From NCBI GenBank assembly GCA_036897625.1, contig JAYMTA010000694.1, positions 1-25,137 on the forward strand: DNA of 25,137 bases, given 5' to 3'. Origin of the DNA: Pelargonium cotyledonis. Its lineage: Eukaryota; Streptophyta; Magnoliopsida; Geraniales; Geraniaceae. The translations under genes were made by a program, and so were the position numbers. Positions 1-10,830 of the stretch are shown here, piece by piece (positions within the stretch are counted from its first letter, which is position 1; each line of letters begins with the position of its first letter). The notes under the pieces are model-generated. The model searched no databases and was not told where the DNA came from. It saw only the letters and a program-made list of their open reading frames with translations.

Positions 1-150
1 TGTAATGGCGTGGCGTTTCCCAACCGCCTACAATAGGTAAATTGGACGTTTATCAAAAAAATGGAAAGTTTAGGGTGTGAAACTATGCAAAACCCTAATT
101 GAGAGCTAAATCCAAAAAACGGGTAAGTCCAAGGGGTCTGGTGGCATTTT
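1..150. repeat. Partial arm of a foldback/MULE-like repeat, cut by the window edge
   Basis: This stretch aligns by eye, with many mismatches, to positions about 728-870, the right arm of the foldback element at 338-880. Shared landmarks in the same order are a CAATAGG/CAACCG-like segment, an A-run followed by ATGGA/ATAGA, a GGGTGTGAAAC/GGGCTCAAACC block and AAAACCCTAAT/AAACCCTAAT. It is therefore probably the terminal arm of another copy of the same family, whose body lies to the left of the window. No coding content is visible. The right boundary near 150 is approximate. Confidence 0.5.
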
Positions 151-337
151 ATCCAATAGTTAAATACAAGTCAATTGTAATAATTTATTTTAACATATGA
201 AAATGTTAATTTGTTACTCTTCCCTATAACGGTAGAACCTTGCCTTGTTTCATATGTATAAACTAGTCTTCTATAATTCAACTTGACTTCTTTTTTTGTC
301 TACAAACTAATGCACATGTTATTTCTCTACGTTTTTC

Positions 338-880
338 AAATTTAAAGGTTACTCGGTTTTTTCTTCCATGGACTGATGTTTTTTTCTACCTTTAGTTCTG
401 ATTTAAGACTTAGCCTGTTTTGAGCTCCTGGACTTCAATTTTTTTTTTTAATTAAATCCACGTTACCGGTTATAGTTGATTATAATGTGACATGTCATCA
501 TGCAACATATGATTTTAGACAACGTCAACAGTACACGTCAGACTGCAACTGTAATAGATGGAATGATATCGTTTCATTTTATTTTTTTGAGATAAGAACG
601 TCAAAACGACGTCATTTCGGGTGTGATTATCTCTAAAATGAAACGTTTCAATTCCATCTATCGCAGCTGGAGGCTGACATAGACTAAAATCTTAGGTGTC
701 AAGATGATGATGTGTCACCCTAAGCTGACATGACGCATAAAAAACGGCAACAACCGATAATGTGAGTTTAATTAAAAAAATAGACGAGTCAAAGGGCTCA
801 AACCATGTTAAACCCTAATAAGGGGTTAAAGCCAAAAGAAGTGTCCATCCATGGGAGGCAAAACCATTAACCCCAAATTT
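338..880. mobile_element. Foldback-type nonautonomous element with long imperfect inverted arms
   Basis: The left arm (338 to about 595) reads, in reverse complement, like the right arm (about 605-880). Landmarks paired across the centre include AAATTT at both tips, CCATGG near each tip, TTTGAGC, TTTTTTAATTAAA, GATTTTAG, GATAGATGGAAT/AATAGATGGAAT and CGTTTCATTTTA. The loop is only about 10 bp, so nearly the whole element is inverted repeat, as in foldback or long-TIR Mutator-like elements. No reading frame of note is inside it. No convincing target-site duplication was found, so the exact ends and the superfamily are uncertain. The centre holds a CAAAACGACGTCATTT motif. Confidence 0.6.
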
Positions 881-1293
881 AACTATATGCCTAATTTAAC
901 TAGCAAGAGACTTCATGTTTCCAGTTTACCAGAACCATTAACTAAGCACCCTGGGAATGTTCCATATATGATAGATCAAGAAAACTTTCCCTATTCCAAG
1001 GTAATTTGATTTAGGCTTCCCAAATCTGTACAATCAATTCACTTCAACAGCACAAAAAACTAACATAAGAACTGTAACAAAATGCATTCTTACTTATTTA
1101 TTAGTGAAGCTAAGAAAAGAAACACCAAACTTATTGACCAATTCCAGATGAAATTTACACCTACCTTTCCATTATCATATCACTACAAATGCAGAATGGA
1201 TCGCTTGTTTTGTCTTTTATCTTCATTTTGTAAAATCTATTTACAAGATGCAAAACTAGGGAGTAAATAATGTGTCAAATAATACAGCTGAGA
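881..1293. other. Non-coding stretch downstream of PMT23
   Basis: No gene is visible here. The part nearest 1293 must hold the 3' untranslated region of the minus-strand PMT23 gene, whose stop codon is at 1294-1296. I cannot place its poly(A) site with confidence. The short plus-strand frame at 1082-1270 has no recognisable domain and overlaps this presumed UTR. Confidence 0.5.
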
Positions 1294-4200
1294 TCAATGT
1301 GTCTTCCCCTTGCCTTTTTTAGGACGCCATAAATTTTTCCTACCAACTAAAAACTGTCCTCGATGGAGGTTTACTGACCAGTGAAGCGAACGCAAGATTG
1401 GACTTAGCTTGTTTATCATTGTCATGGTATCTAGAACCATAAGATAGCCACCCGGTCTCAATATGCGATCCATCTCCACAGCCACATCTAAGATGTTGCA
1501 TCTGTCATCATTGATTTGTCTATAAATATTCCAGTATATATCAAGTGTATGTAGCAATTGGCCCTCATAAGATTGAAAGTTACGTCACTGAAAAGGAAAT
1601 TTTACTGTACCTTTCCATTGTTCTTTTTAGAACATAATATGAATGAAGTAGATCATATGTTCGAGGGTATGTATTAAAAGATTCGCACCAGTCATGATAC
1701 ACTCCAATCAACCCTCTGTCAAAAATAATGGATAGAGTATCTTGCGCATCAATGGGGATGACATTCATCACCCAGAGGGGTTGATCAATAAGTGCAGCAG
1801 CAAATCTGCGGAAAAAGAATACAAAATGATATCAGGATACGGGACTAGTCATTATATAAACTCATTTTATAGACATGGGAGAGAAATAGCCAGATAAAAA
1901 TACAGGCTAAAGCTCGGGAAACTCAACATCAAATATTATGACAAGTTCCGACACTTAGCCGGGAGTCTGTACAGTGTAATGCTGCATTGTTGTGAACTCC
2001 CAACTAAATTTTGTAATCTGACTATATCTGAAAGCTCCCATCCAGGACTTTTATCTGAATATATCCAATCTCAGCTTGAAATTTCACATCTATGAAGCAT
2101 AACATTAATCCCTTAAGGTTGTGTCAAAGTATAGATAATCAGATAAATCAGTTTATATCCCTTGGTTTAAGGGATTTAGTTAGTCAGAAGTTTTACACAG
2201 TTCTTGGACAGATTACAGACAACAGTTTTCTTTTAATTTTTTTATGTGAGATTTGTTTCTCTATTATAAACTTGTATATAAGGCATGTATTATAAATTAA
2301 CATAAATGAAAAACATTAAGAATTCCTCTTTTAATCTTCCATTCTGAACATGGTATCATAGCCTCGTACCTTTTTTGCTGGGATTTTTCTCCTAGCAGCC
2401 TTCATAGCTGCATGTTCAAGCCTTCATTGCTACAATTCCTATTTGTTTTCTTCTATAATTCTTCTCAAGCACTTATTGCTGTAAAATTCCTCCCTTCACC
2501 CTGTCAATCACTGAAACCTCTATTTCTAGCCTATCTGAAGAACCAAATGGTGCTCAAGAAAATGGACAATTGCAGATCATTCGAGCATCGCATAGGCTCA
2601 AAGGAAAAACTACCTCAAAGGCTCAAACGGTCTCAATTTGTCTGGATGTACCTCTAGGGCAAAGGGAGGCTTAGCCATCTGCTTGAAATAGGGCCAGATA
2701 ATAAAGACCCTATGTTTAAAGCATGGGATAAAAAGGATTCCATGATAATGTCCTGGTTATGGGATTCTATGGATCCCATGATTAGTGACATGTGGATGTT
2801 TTTGGCAACAACAAAAGAGATTTGGGACTGCTTTTGTCACACGTATTCAAAAGCCCAAGATGCTGCTCAACAAAAGTGATTAAAATTAAAATTGTTGCCA
2901 CTAAACAAGGAGATAAAATTGTCACTGAATATGCACATCTGCTGAAAAGCTTATGGAAGGAATTGGAACATTACCAAGTTTTTGAGATTGAATGCTCCAC
3001 GGATGCTGCAATATTCTTGAAGGTCTTAATTGAAAAAGACCATGTATATGATTTTTAGCTGGATTTAATTCTGAATTTGATCAGGTTAATACTCGGCAAG
3101 GAGGACACACCATCTCTAGAAGACATAATTTCACTCATTAGAGCAGAAGAAAGTTGAAGGAGCTAGTGTTATGCTTGAACCGCAAACCATGGATTGATCA
3201 GCTAGAAGCTAAAACATATCATCGGGAGCAAGGAAAGAGCGTGTTCTCAAAACACCTGAGTAGAGAAAAATAGTGGAAGGAGACCGAAGAAAGTTGTTGG
3301 TGCATTTATTGCAAAAAACCAAGACACAAAAGACAAGTGTTGGAAGTTGAATGGTAAGCCACCAAGTCAAGAGTGGGGAAACAATGGAGGGTAGCAGAAA
3401 CCTCAGACACACAAAGCAGTGCATACCAAAACAAAGGATAATTCATCTATAGAAGGGTTCAATAATAATGAAATTGAGATACTCAAAAGCTTGTTAGGGT
3501 CTCTTGAAAAGCCTACTGGAGGTCCTTTGCCTCTTTCAGCTATAACTTCACTTCCTTTTTGCATGAAAGCCTCAAATTTTTTATTTTTTAACAACTCTTG
3601 GATAATAGACTTTGATGCCACATATCATGTTAGAGTATAAAACTATTATTGGGCCTTCAACTATCAGCTTAAACTTTTAGTTGAATTGGTTCAAGAGATG
3701 TACCTTTGCATGGGCCACGTGAAAAGCAAAATGGGCTTGCATATGAGGGGGTTGTTAGAGTATAAAACTATTATTAGGCCTTCAACTATCAACTTAAGCT
3801 TTTAATGGAATTGGTTCTTTACATACCATATGACTCATACATCTAATCTCTTCCATAGCTATAAGAAGCCTATATAACTCATTCTCAAGTAACAAAAAAA
3901 TTGTAGTGTTCAATTGTTCTTTAGCTACTATTGCAGGGATCGGTAATATACATATCACACCTACTATTACTCTTAAAAAAATTCTCCATGTCCCGAAATT
4001 GTCAACCAACCTTATTTCCATTAAAAACACTTACTCATGATGTTATATGCTATGTTGTATTTTTTTCCTTCTTACTGTATTTTTCAGGACCAAGGCTCAA
4101 GGAGGAGGATTGGACTTGCTAAAGAAGAAATGGTCTTTATCATCTTGAATCATCTAAAAAATTTAGGATTAATTTGTCTGTCTTTCCTCAATTTATCAAA

Positions 4201-7200
4201 CAAAGATAATATTTGGTTATATTATCTACAACTAGGTCATCCATCCTTTAGAATTCCAAAAGTCACATGTTTCCTCATTTATTTCATGAACTAGATATTT
4301 TAGAATTTCATTGTGACATTTGTCAATTAGAAGAACATACTCATGTATCTTTTCCTATAAGTAATAAAAGAAGTTATATTCCCTTTCATTTAATTCACAG
4401 TGAGATATGGGGTCCTTCTACTATACCAAATGTTTCTAGGGCTCGTTGGTTTGTATACCTAATTGATGATTGCACTCGGGCTACATGGCTCTTTCTTCTT
4501 AAACAAAAATCTGATGTAAGCTTTATTATACATGACTTCCTCTCAATGGTTAAGGACCGATAATGCTAGATGCTACTTCAACCAAAGTTTTTCACCCTAC
4601 TTTCAGTGACAAGGCATTATCCATGATTCATCATGCATAGACACACCTCAACAAAACGGGGTAGCTGAAAGGAAAAATAGGCGTTTTCTCAACATCACTA
4701 GAGCTTTACTCTTTCAAGGGAATATTCCTAAATCTTATTGGGGAGAGGTCGTTCTTACTGCCACATATATGATTAAATAGACTTCCCTCACCGATAGAAA
4801 TTCTAAAAAGTTTCTACCCTGCTTTTAGAACCTCAAATGGCCTCATACCTAGAGTTTTTGGGTGCACTGCATTAGTACAAGTCCATAGTTAACATAAAGG
4901 CAAGCTAGACCCCTTAGCCATCAAATGAGTCTCCGTTGGCTATTCATCCACTCAAAAGGGGAATAATTGTTATAACTCTTTATCTAAAAAAATTTAAATT
5001 TCTAAAGATGTTACTAGTTTTACTGAAAATAAACCTTTTTTCCAAGTCTTCTTTTCAGGGAAGGATTTCAATGATGGAAGATAATACTTGTGAGTCTTTT
5101 GAACCACTTAACATTCCTCATGCTCTAATCCGTGTCGTTGAACCCTCTAAGGCCGTCACATCCGAGTCACCTACCATTGAACCCATGCCATCTGCTGTTT
5201 CAGCTGCTGTTACTCATAATTTTCCAAGGTTTTTGCAGGTGTATTCAAGGAAAACGACCCTTCTAGAAGCAAGGCAAGTCCAAGAATCCAACTTGGGAAT
5301 GAAACCACAGTAAGTTTGGATCCACCTTTACACACAAAATGTGTTAAAACTACTGTTGACATATTAGACAATCTAGATTTTCCCATTGCTGTTAGGTAAG
5401 GCACTAGAGAATGCACTACCTGGCCACTTTATCCACTATCTCACTATGTATCTCTCAAGCGCCAATCATCAACCCACAGAAATTCCATTGTGAGTCTAAA
5501 ATCCATTGCCATACCTAAATATGTTTTCGAGGCATTATAAAAAGGGTGTGGAGTAACACCATGAGAGAAGAGATGAGAGCATTAGAAAAAAAAAACATAA
5601 AATAACATGAGAAATGGTTGATAAACCTTAAGGTACAACATTGTTGATTGTAAATGGATTTGCACACTAAAATATAAGGCTGGTGGATACCTAGAGAGAC
5701 ATATAGAAAGATCGGTGGCCAAAAGGTCCATTCAAGCTTATGGAGTTGAAGAAATCTACATGAACATTCCACCAGGATTTAAGGGAAACACAGCTAATAA
5801 GGTGTGCAAGTTGAAAAAAGCTCTTTATAGGTTAAGAGTTAAGACAATCTCCAAGAGCTTATGATTTGGAAAATCTGCAATAGTCATGAAGGAGTTTGGG
5901 TATAGACAAAGCTAAGGTGACCGCACTCTCTTCATTAAACACTTGGATACAAGGGGAGCAATTATTCTGCTAGTTTATGTGGACGACATCATAGTGACCA
6001 AAAATGATGAAAGAGAGAAGCATGTATTGAGGCAGAAACTAATAAAAGAATTTGATATAAGAGAATTGGGGAAATTGAAGTATTTTTTGGGCATTGAGGT
6101 GGCATATTCAACACAAGGGATTTTCATATCTCAACAAAAATATGTGACTGATTAATTGACAGAAACAGGGAAGATTGTAAGTAAACCAGCTTCAACCCCA
6201 ATGGATCTAAACTATAAGTTAGGTGAATCTAAAAAAAAAGTGATTGTTGATAAAAAAAAAATGTACCAAAGGTCAGCTGGTAAACTCATATACCTTTCTC
6301 ATACTCGGTGAGCGTGATCAACCAATTGATGTATGATCCAAGAGAAACTCAGCTTCAAGCTGCTCATAGTGTGTTGTATAACTTGAAAGGCAATCCATAA
6401 AAAAAGAATATTGTTCAAAAAGAATGATATTCTTGCTTAAGAAAAAATACACTGACGCTGACTATGCAAGTTCCTTAATGGATAGAAGATCAACTATACA
6501 GGGTATTGTACTTTTCTTGGAGGTAACTTGGTGACATGGAGGAGTAAGAAACAAAACGTGGTTGCAAGGTTATAGCAGAAGTAGAATTTAGGGCTATTGC
6601 TCAACGATTATGTGAACTACTATGACTGAAGATTATTCTAGACGATCTGAAAATCAAATGGGGAGGTCCTATGAAGGTATATTGTGACAACAAGTCAGCT
6701 ATCAATAATCTTGCTCACAATCCTATACAACACGACATGGCAAAACATATAGAAATTGATAGACATTTCATTAAAGAAAAAATGGAGGAAGGATTAGTGT
6801 GTATATCTTATGTTCCATCAGAACATCAATTAGCTGATGGTTCAAGTTTTCGTGATTTTATCTTCAAGCTGGGAATGCAAGACATCTATTCCTCAGCATG
6901 AGGGGAAGTGTCAAAGTATAGATAATCAGATGAATCAGATTATATCCATTGATTTAAGGGATTTAATTTGCCAGCAGTTTTACACAGTTTCAGTCAAATT
7001 TTGAACACATTTCGAAGAGCAACTTTTTATGCCAGATTTTTTTCTCTATTGTAAACTTGTATATAAGGTCGTGTATTATCATTTTACATTAATGAAAAAC
7101 ATTAAGAATTCCTTTTGTAATCTTCCATTTTGAACAAGTTGTGTTTTGGAACTTAAATTTGATTTGAAATCTGGGGTTTTAAATTATGTATTTCAAATAC

Positions 7201-10200
7201 AAATATAAGTTTGAGAAACCAAACAACTTCAAATGACAAGGTAAGACTTGTCATTTAAAATCTCATGTTGTAAGCATGTTTCCAATGCAATTGTATTTGA
7301 ATCAAGTCCAAATTCAAATTCTTTGAATATCCAAACATAGTATATGGCTAAAATCAAGAATTTCAAATAATATCCAAGAATCCAGAAAAAGAATAAATAT
7401 GTTTTCATGCACCTACTTCAGTAGTTTCTAAAACATTAATCTATAGACTTTGAGGATATTTAGAACATTGCATGACCATATGAACACTGAGTGCAAAAAG
7501 ATTGGAGGCAGATTAAAGACACAACTGCAAAACATGTAGAAATGCAAGACTCTGCAGATTCAAGCTTAGAGAAAAAAATAGAAGTTAAATCTTATGACCA
7601 ACAGAAAAATATATCATTGACTACCCAAATAAACAAAACATATAACATTAAAGAACTTAATTAATATATTGACAGCAACAATTCTTACCCTCCATAGCCA
7701 GCATTCATATCCATTACATTCCGCACACCTGTCCAGTTTAGATCAAGGCCATCCAAGTAAACACCAGACACAAGAGCAGCCCAATGTTTGCTGTCCTCAT
7801 AAAACATTTCTTCAGCATCTGGCATGTTTGATAGGCTCGGAGGCTTGTGCCTAAGCCTTTCAGGCCAGGGTGCGGGCCAGCTATACAAGATATTTGTACT
7901 ATCAACTGGAAGTTGGGAAAGACAAGCATCAAGGGGCACATACCTAAGGAAAAAATAAAAATAATATGGACTAAATTAGCATCAAGCTTAATGCCAATGT
8001 GTGGATATGTGTTCTCTCTCTCACACACACATGTAATCATAACCAATCGTGCTTTGTGATAAATAAAAAAATGGCATTGCTCACAATAACTTGTGCAAAA
8101 TGATATATTCTAAAAGAATACCACGACATCTCTTGCTTCTCTTTCTTCTTGCACAAAGATGGATCAATCTTCTCACGCTTTCTATAACAGGAAGATGAAA
8201 CAGGCTTCTGGTATATTACAAAACCCATTCGAGATAAAATTGCTGCCTTAGCCACAACCTCCCAGCACATAGATTTTGTTAAAGCGTCCATAGCTGCAAG
8301 AAACAATAAATAAATATATAGAACTGAGGTTAGAGCATAACATACAATTAACAGATGATCAATTAGTGAAATATTTATTGGTTACATGAGTTTATTCGTC
8401 TCAAAAAAATAAAACTTCGAGCAAAAAAGACACTCCAACCATCAAAGCAGAAAGCCATCAGGAAAATAATCAAATGGGTTGACAAACCAATATATTAAAA
8501 TAAATAAATAAAATTTAGAGGTGTAAGATATCCATGCTCACATTTCCAAACAGTTTTATCAGCTTGACCTTTACGATAAACTGGTGTAGCAGACCATATA
8601 AAGAAACCCCCAGGCCTCAGAATCCTGTTGAGCTCCATTAATGGTTTCCCACCTACATTTTTTATTCACATGCATTACAATAGTCTCTAAAATTTGATAA
8701 GAAAAATAAACAGAAGACAAGAACTTCAATGAATAACTGAAAAGAAATTTAGACTGAATACCAAAAGAGAGGTCGCAGAAAAGTACCATCTGCTTCCCAG
8801 TGAACCCTGCATCGTGCACAATGGATTAAATCATATGCATTGTCTGGAAAGATCAGCTTCTGTGTTCCAATGACCGAAAGGGTAGCTGGAATTCCTCGCT
8901 CCAGAGCAAACTGTATCTGAGCTTCATGTTCATCCTTTGGTGCAACTGACATGGTTATAACATCTTTGTCCAATAAATAGCCACCAAAGCTAGCAACGCC
9001 ACAACCAACATCTAAAATAACCCTTATGTTCTTTCCCCAATTGATAGCTGGTAAAGTCTGAAATGAATAGGCAGAAAGATATAGCAAAACTGAAGCTTTT
9101 CTGAACACTAATTATAATCGAGACCGTAAGGGATGTAAACAACTTAGATGTTCATAAAGGACAACTTAAGCAAACGGATGCAACTGCCTGATTTTTTTTA
9201 AGAAAAACATAAACATTTGAGTAGTATAATACCTCTTCTATTAACTTGATGTAGTTACTAATCCCATCCTTAAATTGAGTACCACCTCCAGGAAAAACAA
9301 GGTATTCATTAGACTTCCGCACCCAGTTTTGGTCCTTTTTGTACTTAACAAGCTTGGGGTGAGGAACATTGCCATACCAAATCTGGAAAATCAGAAACAT
9401 AACAGCACATCAGGAAGAAGTTTCTAACTAGTAATTAAAGAATTCATCATCATGGTAAAGCTCATTATAAATTCATCAACTAGCTTATAGAGATGATTCT
9501 GTGAAAGTGATCCAACTGCGTGAGAGTGAATACAAAATTCCTAGTAAAAACAATGTGGTATTCATGACCAAAAAATATATGCAATAAAACTAGAAAGCAG
9601 AGCACTTGTAACTATCCCTATACCACACATATTTAAATTCCCTTATAAAATACTACCATGAGTATGAGTTAAAACGTATTGTAACTAGATGAGATGGTTA
9701 CCAGGAGTAACCTATCGCAGAAGATACTCCTAACTAAATCATTCAAGGTATTGACAGAAACATGGAAGCAATCGAGTATAGGAATAGAGGAATTTAACTT
9801 TATTGATTCAATTTCAACTTTCAACCAAAACCTCTCCTGCATAAATTTCTCACTCGATTAGGAAAAAATCTTTTGTTATACATGAATAAACAGTTGGTGA
9901 ACAAAGACATGAATAGAAATACAAAAGATGCAAACCAACAGTTAAAGAGATACAGATCAAAAGCACTAGTACAGTAACAGTTCATCTTATCACTTCTGGA
10001 AAATCAATTTAAATAACAGATAGTGGACAATGGAATTGGATGCCCCAAACATAGATTTTGAGTGAAAAAACATATAAATGTAGACTGATAATTACAGGAA
10101 ATTTAGACAAATATCCACTACCACAGCTACAACAAGAACATATCAAGTCATCATTATTGTAAAACAGTCCGTATTTATGAGAAAAAACACATTCAAACCC

Positions 10201-10725
10201 AACACCGTACAAAAAACAAGAATCTACTAAAGAAAAACCAGAGCAAATCTTACCGAAAAATCTCACCATATCCCTGCATTTAGGCCAGGCAATGGGGGTC
10301 CTATACCCGGTGGGAAGAGGCGGCAAGCAGCGGGGCGCTGCGGGCTTGGGGCAGTGCCGCTCCCTGTGCTCCATACGCTTCCTCGACTGCAAAGCCTTGA
10401 TCGCTTTCATATTATCCAAACAAGGTATATAATCAACCGCCGTCCGGCCCTTACAGAGCTTCCATTTCAACTGTCTAGCCACGGAGCTGTTATCGAAGGG
10501 GACGAGGTCGGTGAGCGACGACATGGCCGTGGGTTCCGGCTTGGGTTTGTGGCCGGGAGGTGAAGCTGAACTGCGGCTTGAGGTTTGGAGATCGAAAAGA
10601 GAGAAGCGAGCGGTGTCGTTGGTGTAGAGAACAAGAAGAGCGCAGAAGAGCAAGGTGGAGAGGATGAAGATGAATGGGCATTTCCTCTGTTTCCAGAAGT
10701 TTCCCAGCGCAGATAAATTTGCCAT
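1294..10725 (-). CDS. PMT23: Probable pectin-type methyltransferase of the PMT family, PMT23-like (8 exons)
   Basis: Exons on the minus strand are 10267-10725, 9233-9382, 8787-9057, 8542-8652, 8122-8293, 7689-7943, 1611-1805 and 1294-1501. All junctions are GT-AG, all phases agree, and the sum is 1821 bp (606 residues), the usual PMT size. Seen: a short cytosolic N-terminus, one signal-anchor helix (residues about 17-35), a Pro/Ser-rich stem, the DYIPCLDN and HRERHCP motifs, the SAM-binding motif [12 protein letters not shown] (about 218-229), HCARCRVHW (about 281-289), [11 protein letters not shown] (about 463-473) and a terminal VGRKNLWRP. Family knowledge: these are type II Golgi proteins (DUF248/Methyltransf_29) implicated in methylating pectin, probably homogalacturonan; the substrate is not proven for this member. 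The N-terminus and the [12 protein letters not shown] region fit the PMT23 subgroup best. The gene has no frameshift or stop. Its sixth intron (1806-7688) contains a copia element. Confidence 0.93.
2122..2350 (+). repeat. Left LTR of the copia element
   Basis: It starts TGTCAAAGTATAGATAATC and ends TTCTGAACA, 229 bp long. It contains a TATA-like TATATAAGG near 2275 and an A-rich AATGAAAAAC near 2308, which are candidates for the element's own promoter and poly(A) signal. The outer parts match the right LTR closely; the middle is poorly conserved. Confidence 0.9.
2351..2363 (+). other. Primer binding site (initiator tRNA-Met type)
   Basis: TGGTATCATAGCC directly abuts the left LTR. It matches the usual plant copia primer site complementary to the 3' end of initiator tRNA-Met, with one difference (T for G) from the common form. 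Confidence 0.85.
2640..3400 (+). pseudogene. Broken copia gag
   Basis: Fragments of a UBN2/gag-type capsid protein are visible across frames. A piece around 2718-2877 carries the AWD....SW..DSM and TTKEIWD hallmarks and ends in a stop. A second piece in another frame (about 2880-3058) carries [21 protein letters not shown] third piece, around 3085-3158, has [23 protein letters not shown] zinc knuckle begins CIYCKKPRH near 3300 but needs a frame change to reach DKCW. It cannot encode a functional Gag. The beginning of the frame could not be placed. Confidence 0.75.
3592..4800 (+). pseudogene. Broken copia protease and integrase
   Basis: The protease active-site region reads [11 protein letters not shown] at about 3597-3629, where copia proteases have a D-S/T-G triad, so the key triad is altered. 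The frame is then interrupted by the TRIM insertion at 3628-3823. The integrase zinc region is split: LGHPSF lies at about 4230 and the CDIC pair in a different frame near 4315. The core follows: HSEIWGP (about 4402, with Glu where the first catalytic Asp is expected), [10 protein letters not shown] (about 4460) and [13 protein letters not shown] (about 4645), which supplies the catalytic Glu. A segment between the last two is shortened and contains stops. It ends at a stop near 4780. Confidence 0.75.
3628..3823. mobile_element. Nested TRIM-like miniature LTR retroelement
   Basis: Two direct copies of a short LTR-like sequence beginning TGTTAGAGTATAAAACTATT lie at 3628-3692 and 3753-3823, about 90% alike. 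The spacer of about 60 bp ends in ATATGAGGGGGT, a polypurine-like tract directly before the second copy. The second copy ends TTTACA. The flanks TATCA (3623-3627) and TACCA (3824-3828) form a 5-bp target duplication with one mismatch, and removing the element rejoins the copia protease reading frame. No coding capacity and no clear primer site remain. The left LTR seems to lack its last few bases. Confidence 0.75.
5540..6901 (+). pseudogene. Broken copia reverse transcriptase and RNase H
   Basis: Reverse transcriptase fragments include [11 protein letters not shown] and VCKLKKALY (about 5755-5828) and then an open stretch at 5943-6155 with the catalytic YVDD at 5976-5987 followed by [14 protein letters not shown]. 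Stops and frame changes occur near 5870, 6153 and 6308. The RNase H part at 6671-6901 has [25 protein letters not shown] and [10 protein letters not shown], and ends at a TGA that overlaps the polypurine tract. The enzyme cannot be made from this copy. Canonical copia order and motifs make the identity secure. Confidence 0.85.
6899..6908 (+). other. Polypurine tract of the copia element
   Basis: TGAGGGGAAG sits directly before the right LTR, where plus-strand DNA synthesis is primed. Its first three bases are also the stop codon of the RNase H frame. Confidence 0.8.
6909..7136 (+). repeat. Right LTR of the copia element
   Basis: It starts TGTCAAAGTATAGATAATC and ends TTTTGAACA, 228 bp long. 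It shares the TATATAAGG and AATGAAAAAC landmarks with the left copy, with numerous substitutions and small indels between them. Confidence 0.9.
8013..8034. repeat. TC/CA microsatellite in PMT23 intron 5
   Basis: A short run of CT units passes into CA units (TCTCTCTCTCACACACACAT). It lies in the intron between exons 8122-8293 and 7689-7943. Confidence 0.7.
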
Positions 10726-10830
10726 TTTCGATTAGATTTTCCCAGGAAGCAAACACTTACCAGATCTGGTAATCAGCGAGAAGCGAAACACGACGATCGG
10801 AATATATATTTATCATTATGGACTATCTGT
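10726..10830 (-). promoter_or_regulatory. Probable core promoter and leader of PMT23
   Basis: On the minus strand a TATA-like AAATATATATT lies at about 10801-10811, roughly 75-85 bp before the start codon at 10725. This would give a 5' leader of only about 45-50 bases. The ATG chosen opens the frame that leads into the signal-anchor helix; a longer overlapping frame from 10756 is in another phase and lacks family features. The transcription start is inferred only from TATA spacing. Confidence 0.35.

Larger units (their letters stand above)
2122..7136 (+). mobile_element. Ty1/copia LTR retrotransposon inside PMT23 intron 6 (antisense, decayed)
   Basis: The element runs from TGTCAAAG at 2122 to TGAACA at 7136, about 5.0 kb. 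Both LTRs begin TG and end CA. The flanks GGTTG (2117-2121) and AGTTG (7137-7141) form a 5-bp target duplication with one mismatch. A tRNA-Met primer binding site follows the left LTR and a purine tract precedes the right LTR. Internal fragments occur in the copia order gag, protease, integrase, reverse transcriptase, RNase H, all broken by stops and frame changes. It lies opposite to the host gene, within an intron, and leaves all splice sites intact. The LTRs differ at many positions, especially in their middle third, so the insertion is not recent. Confidence 0.93.

Noticed and set aside
10354..10563. Plus-strand frame over PMT23 exon 1
   Set aside because: It is a shadow of the GC-rich coding exon on the other strand.
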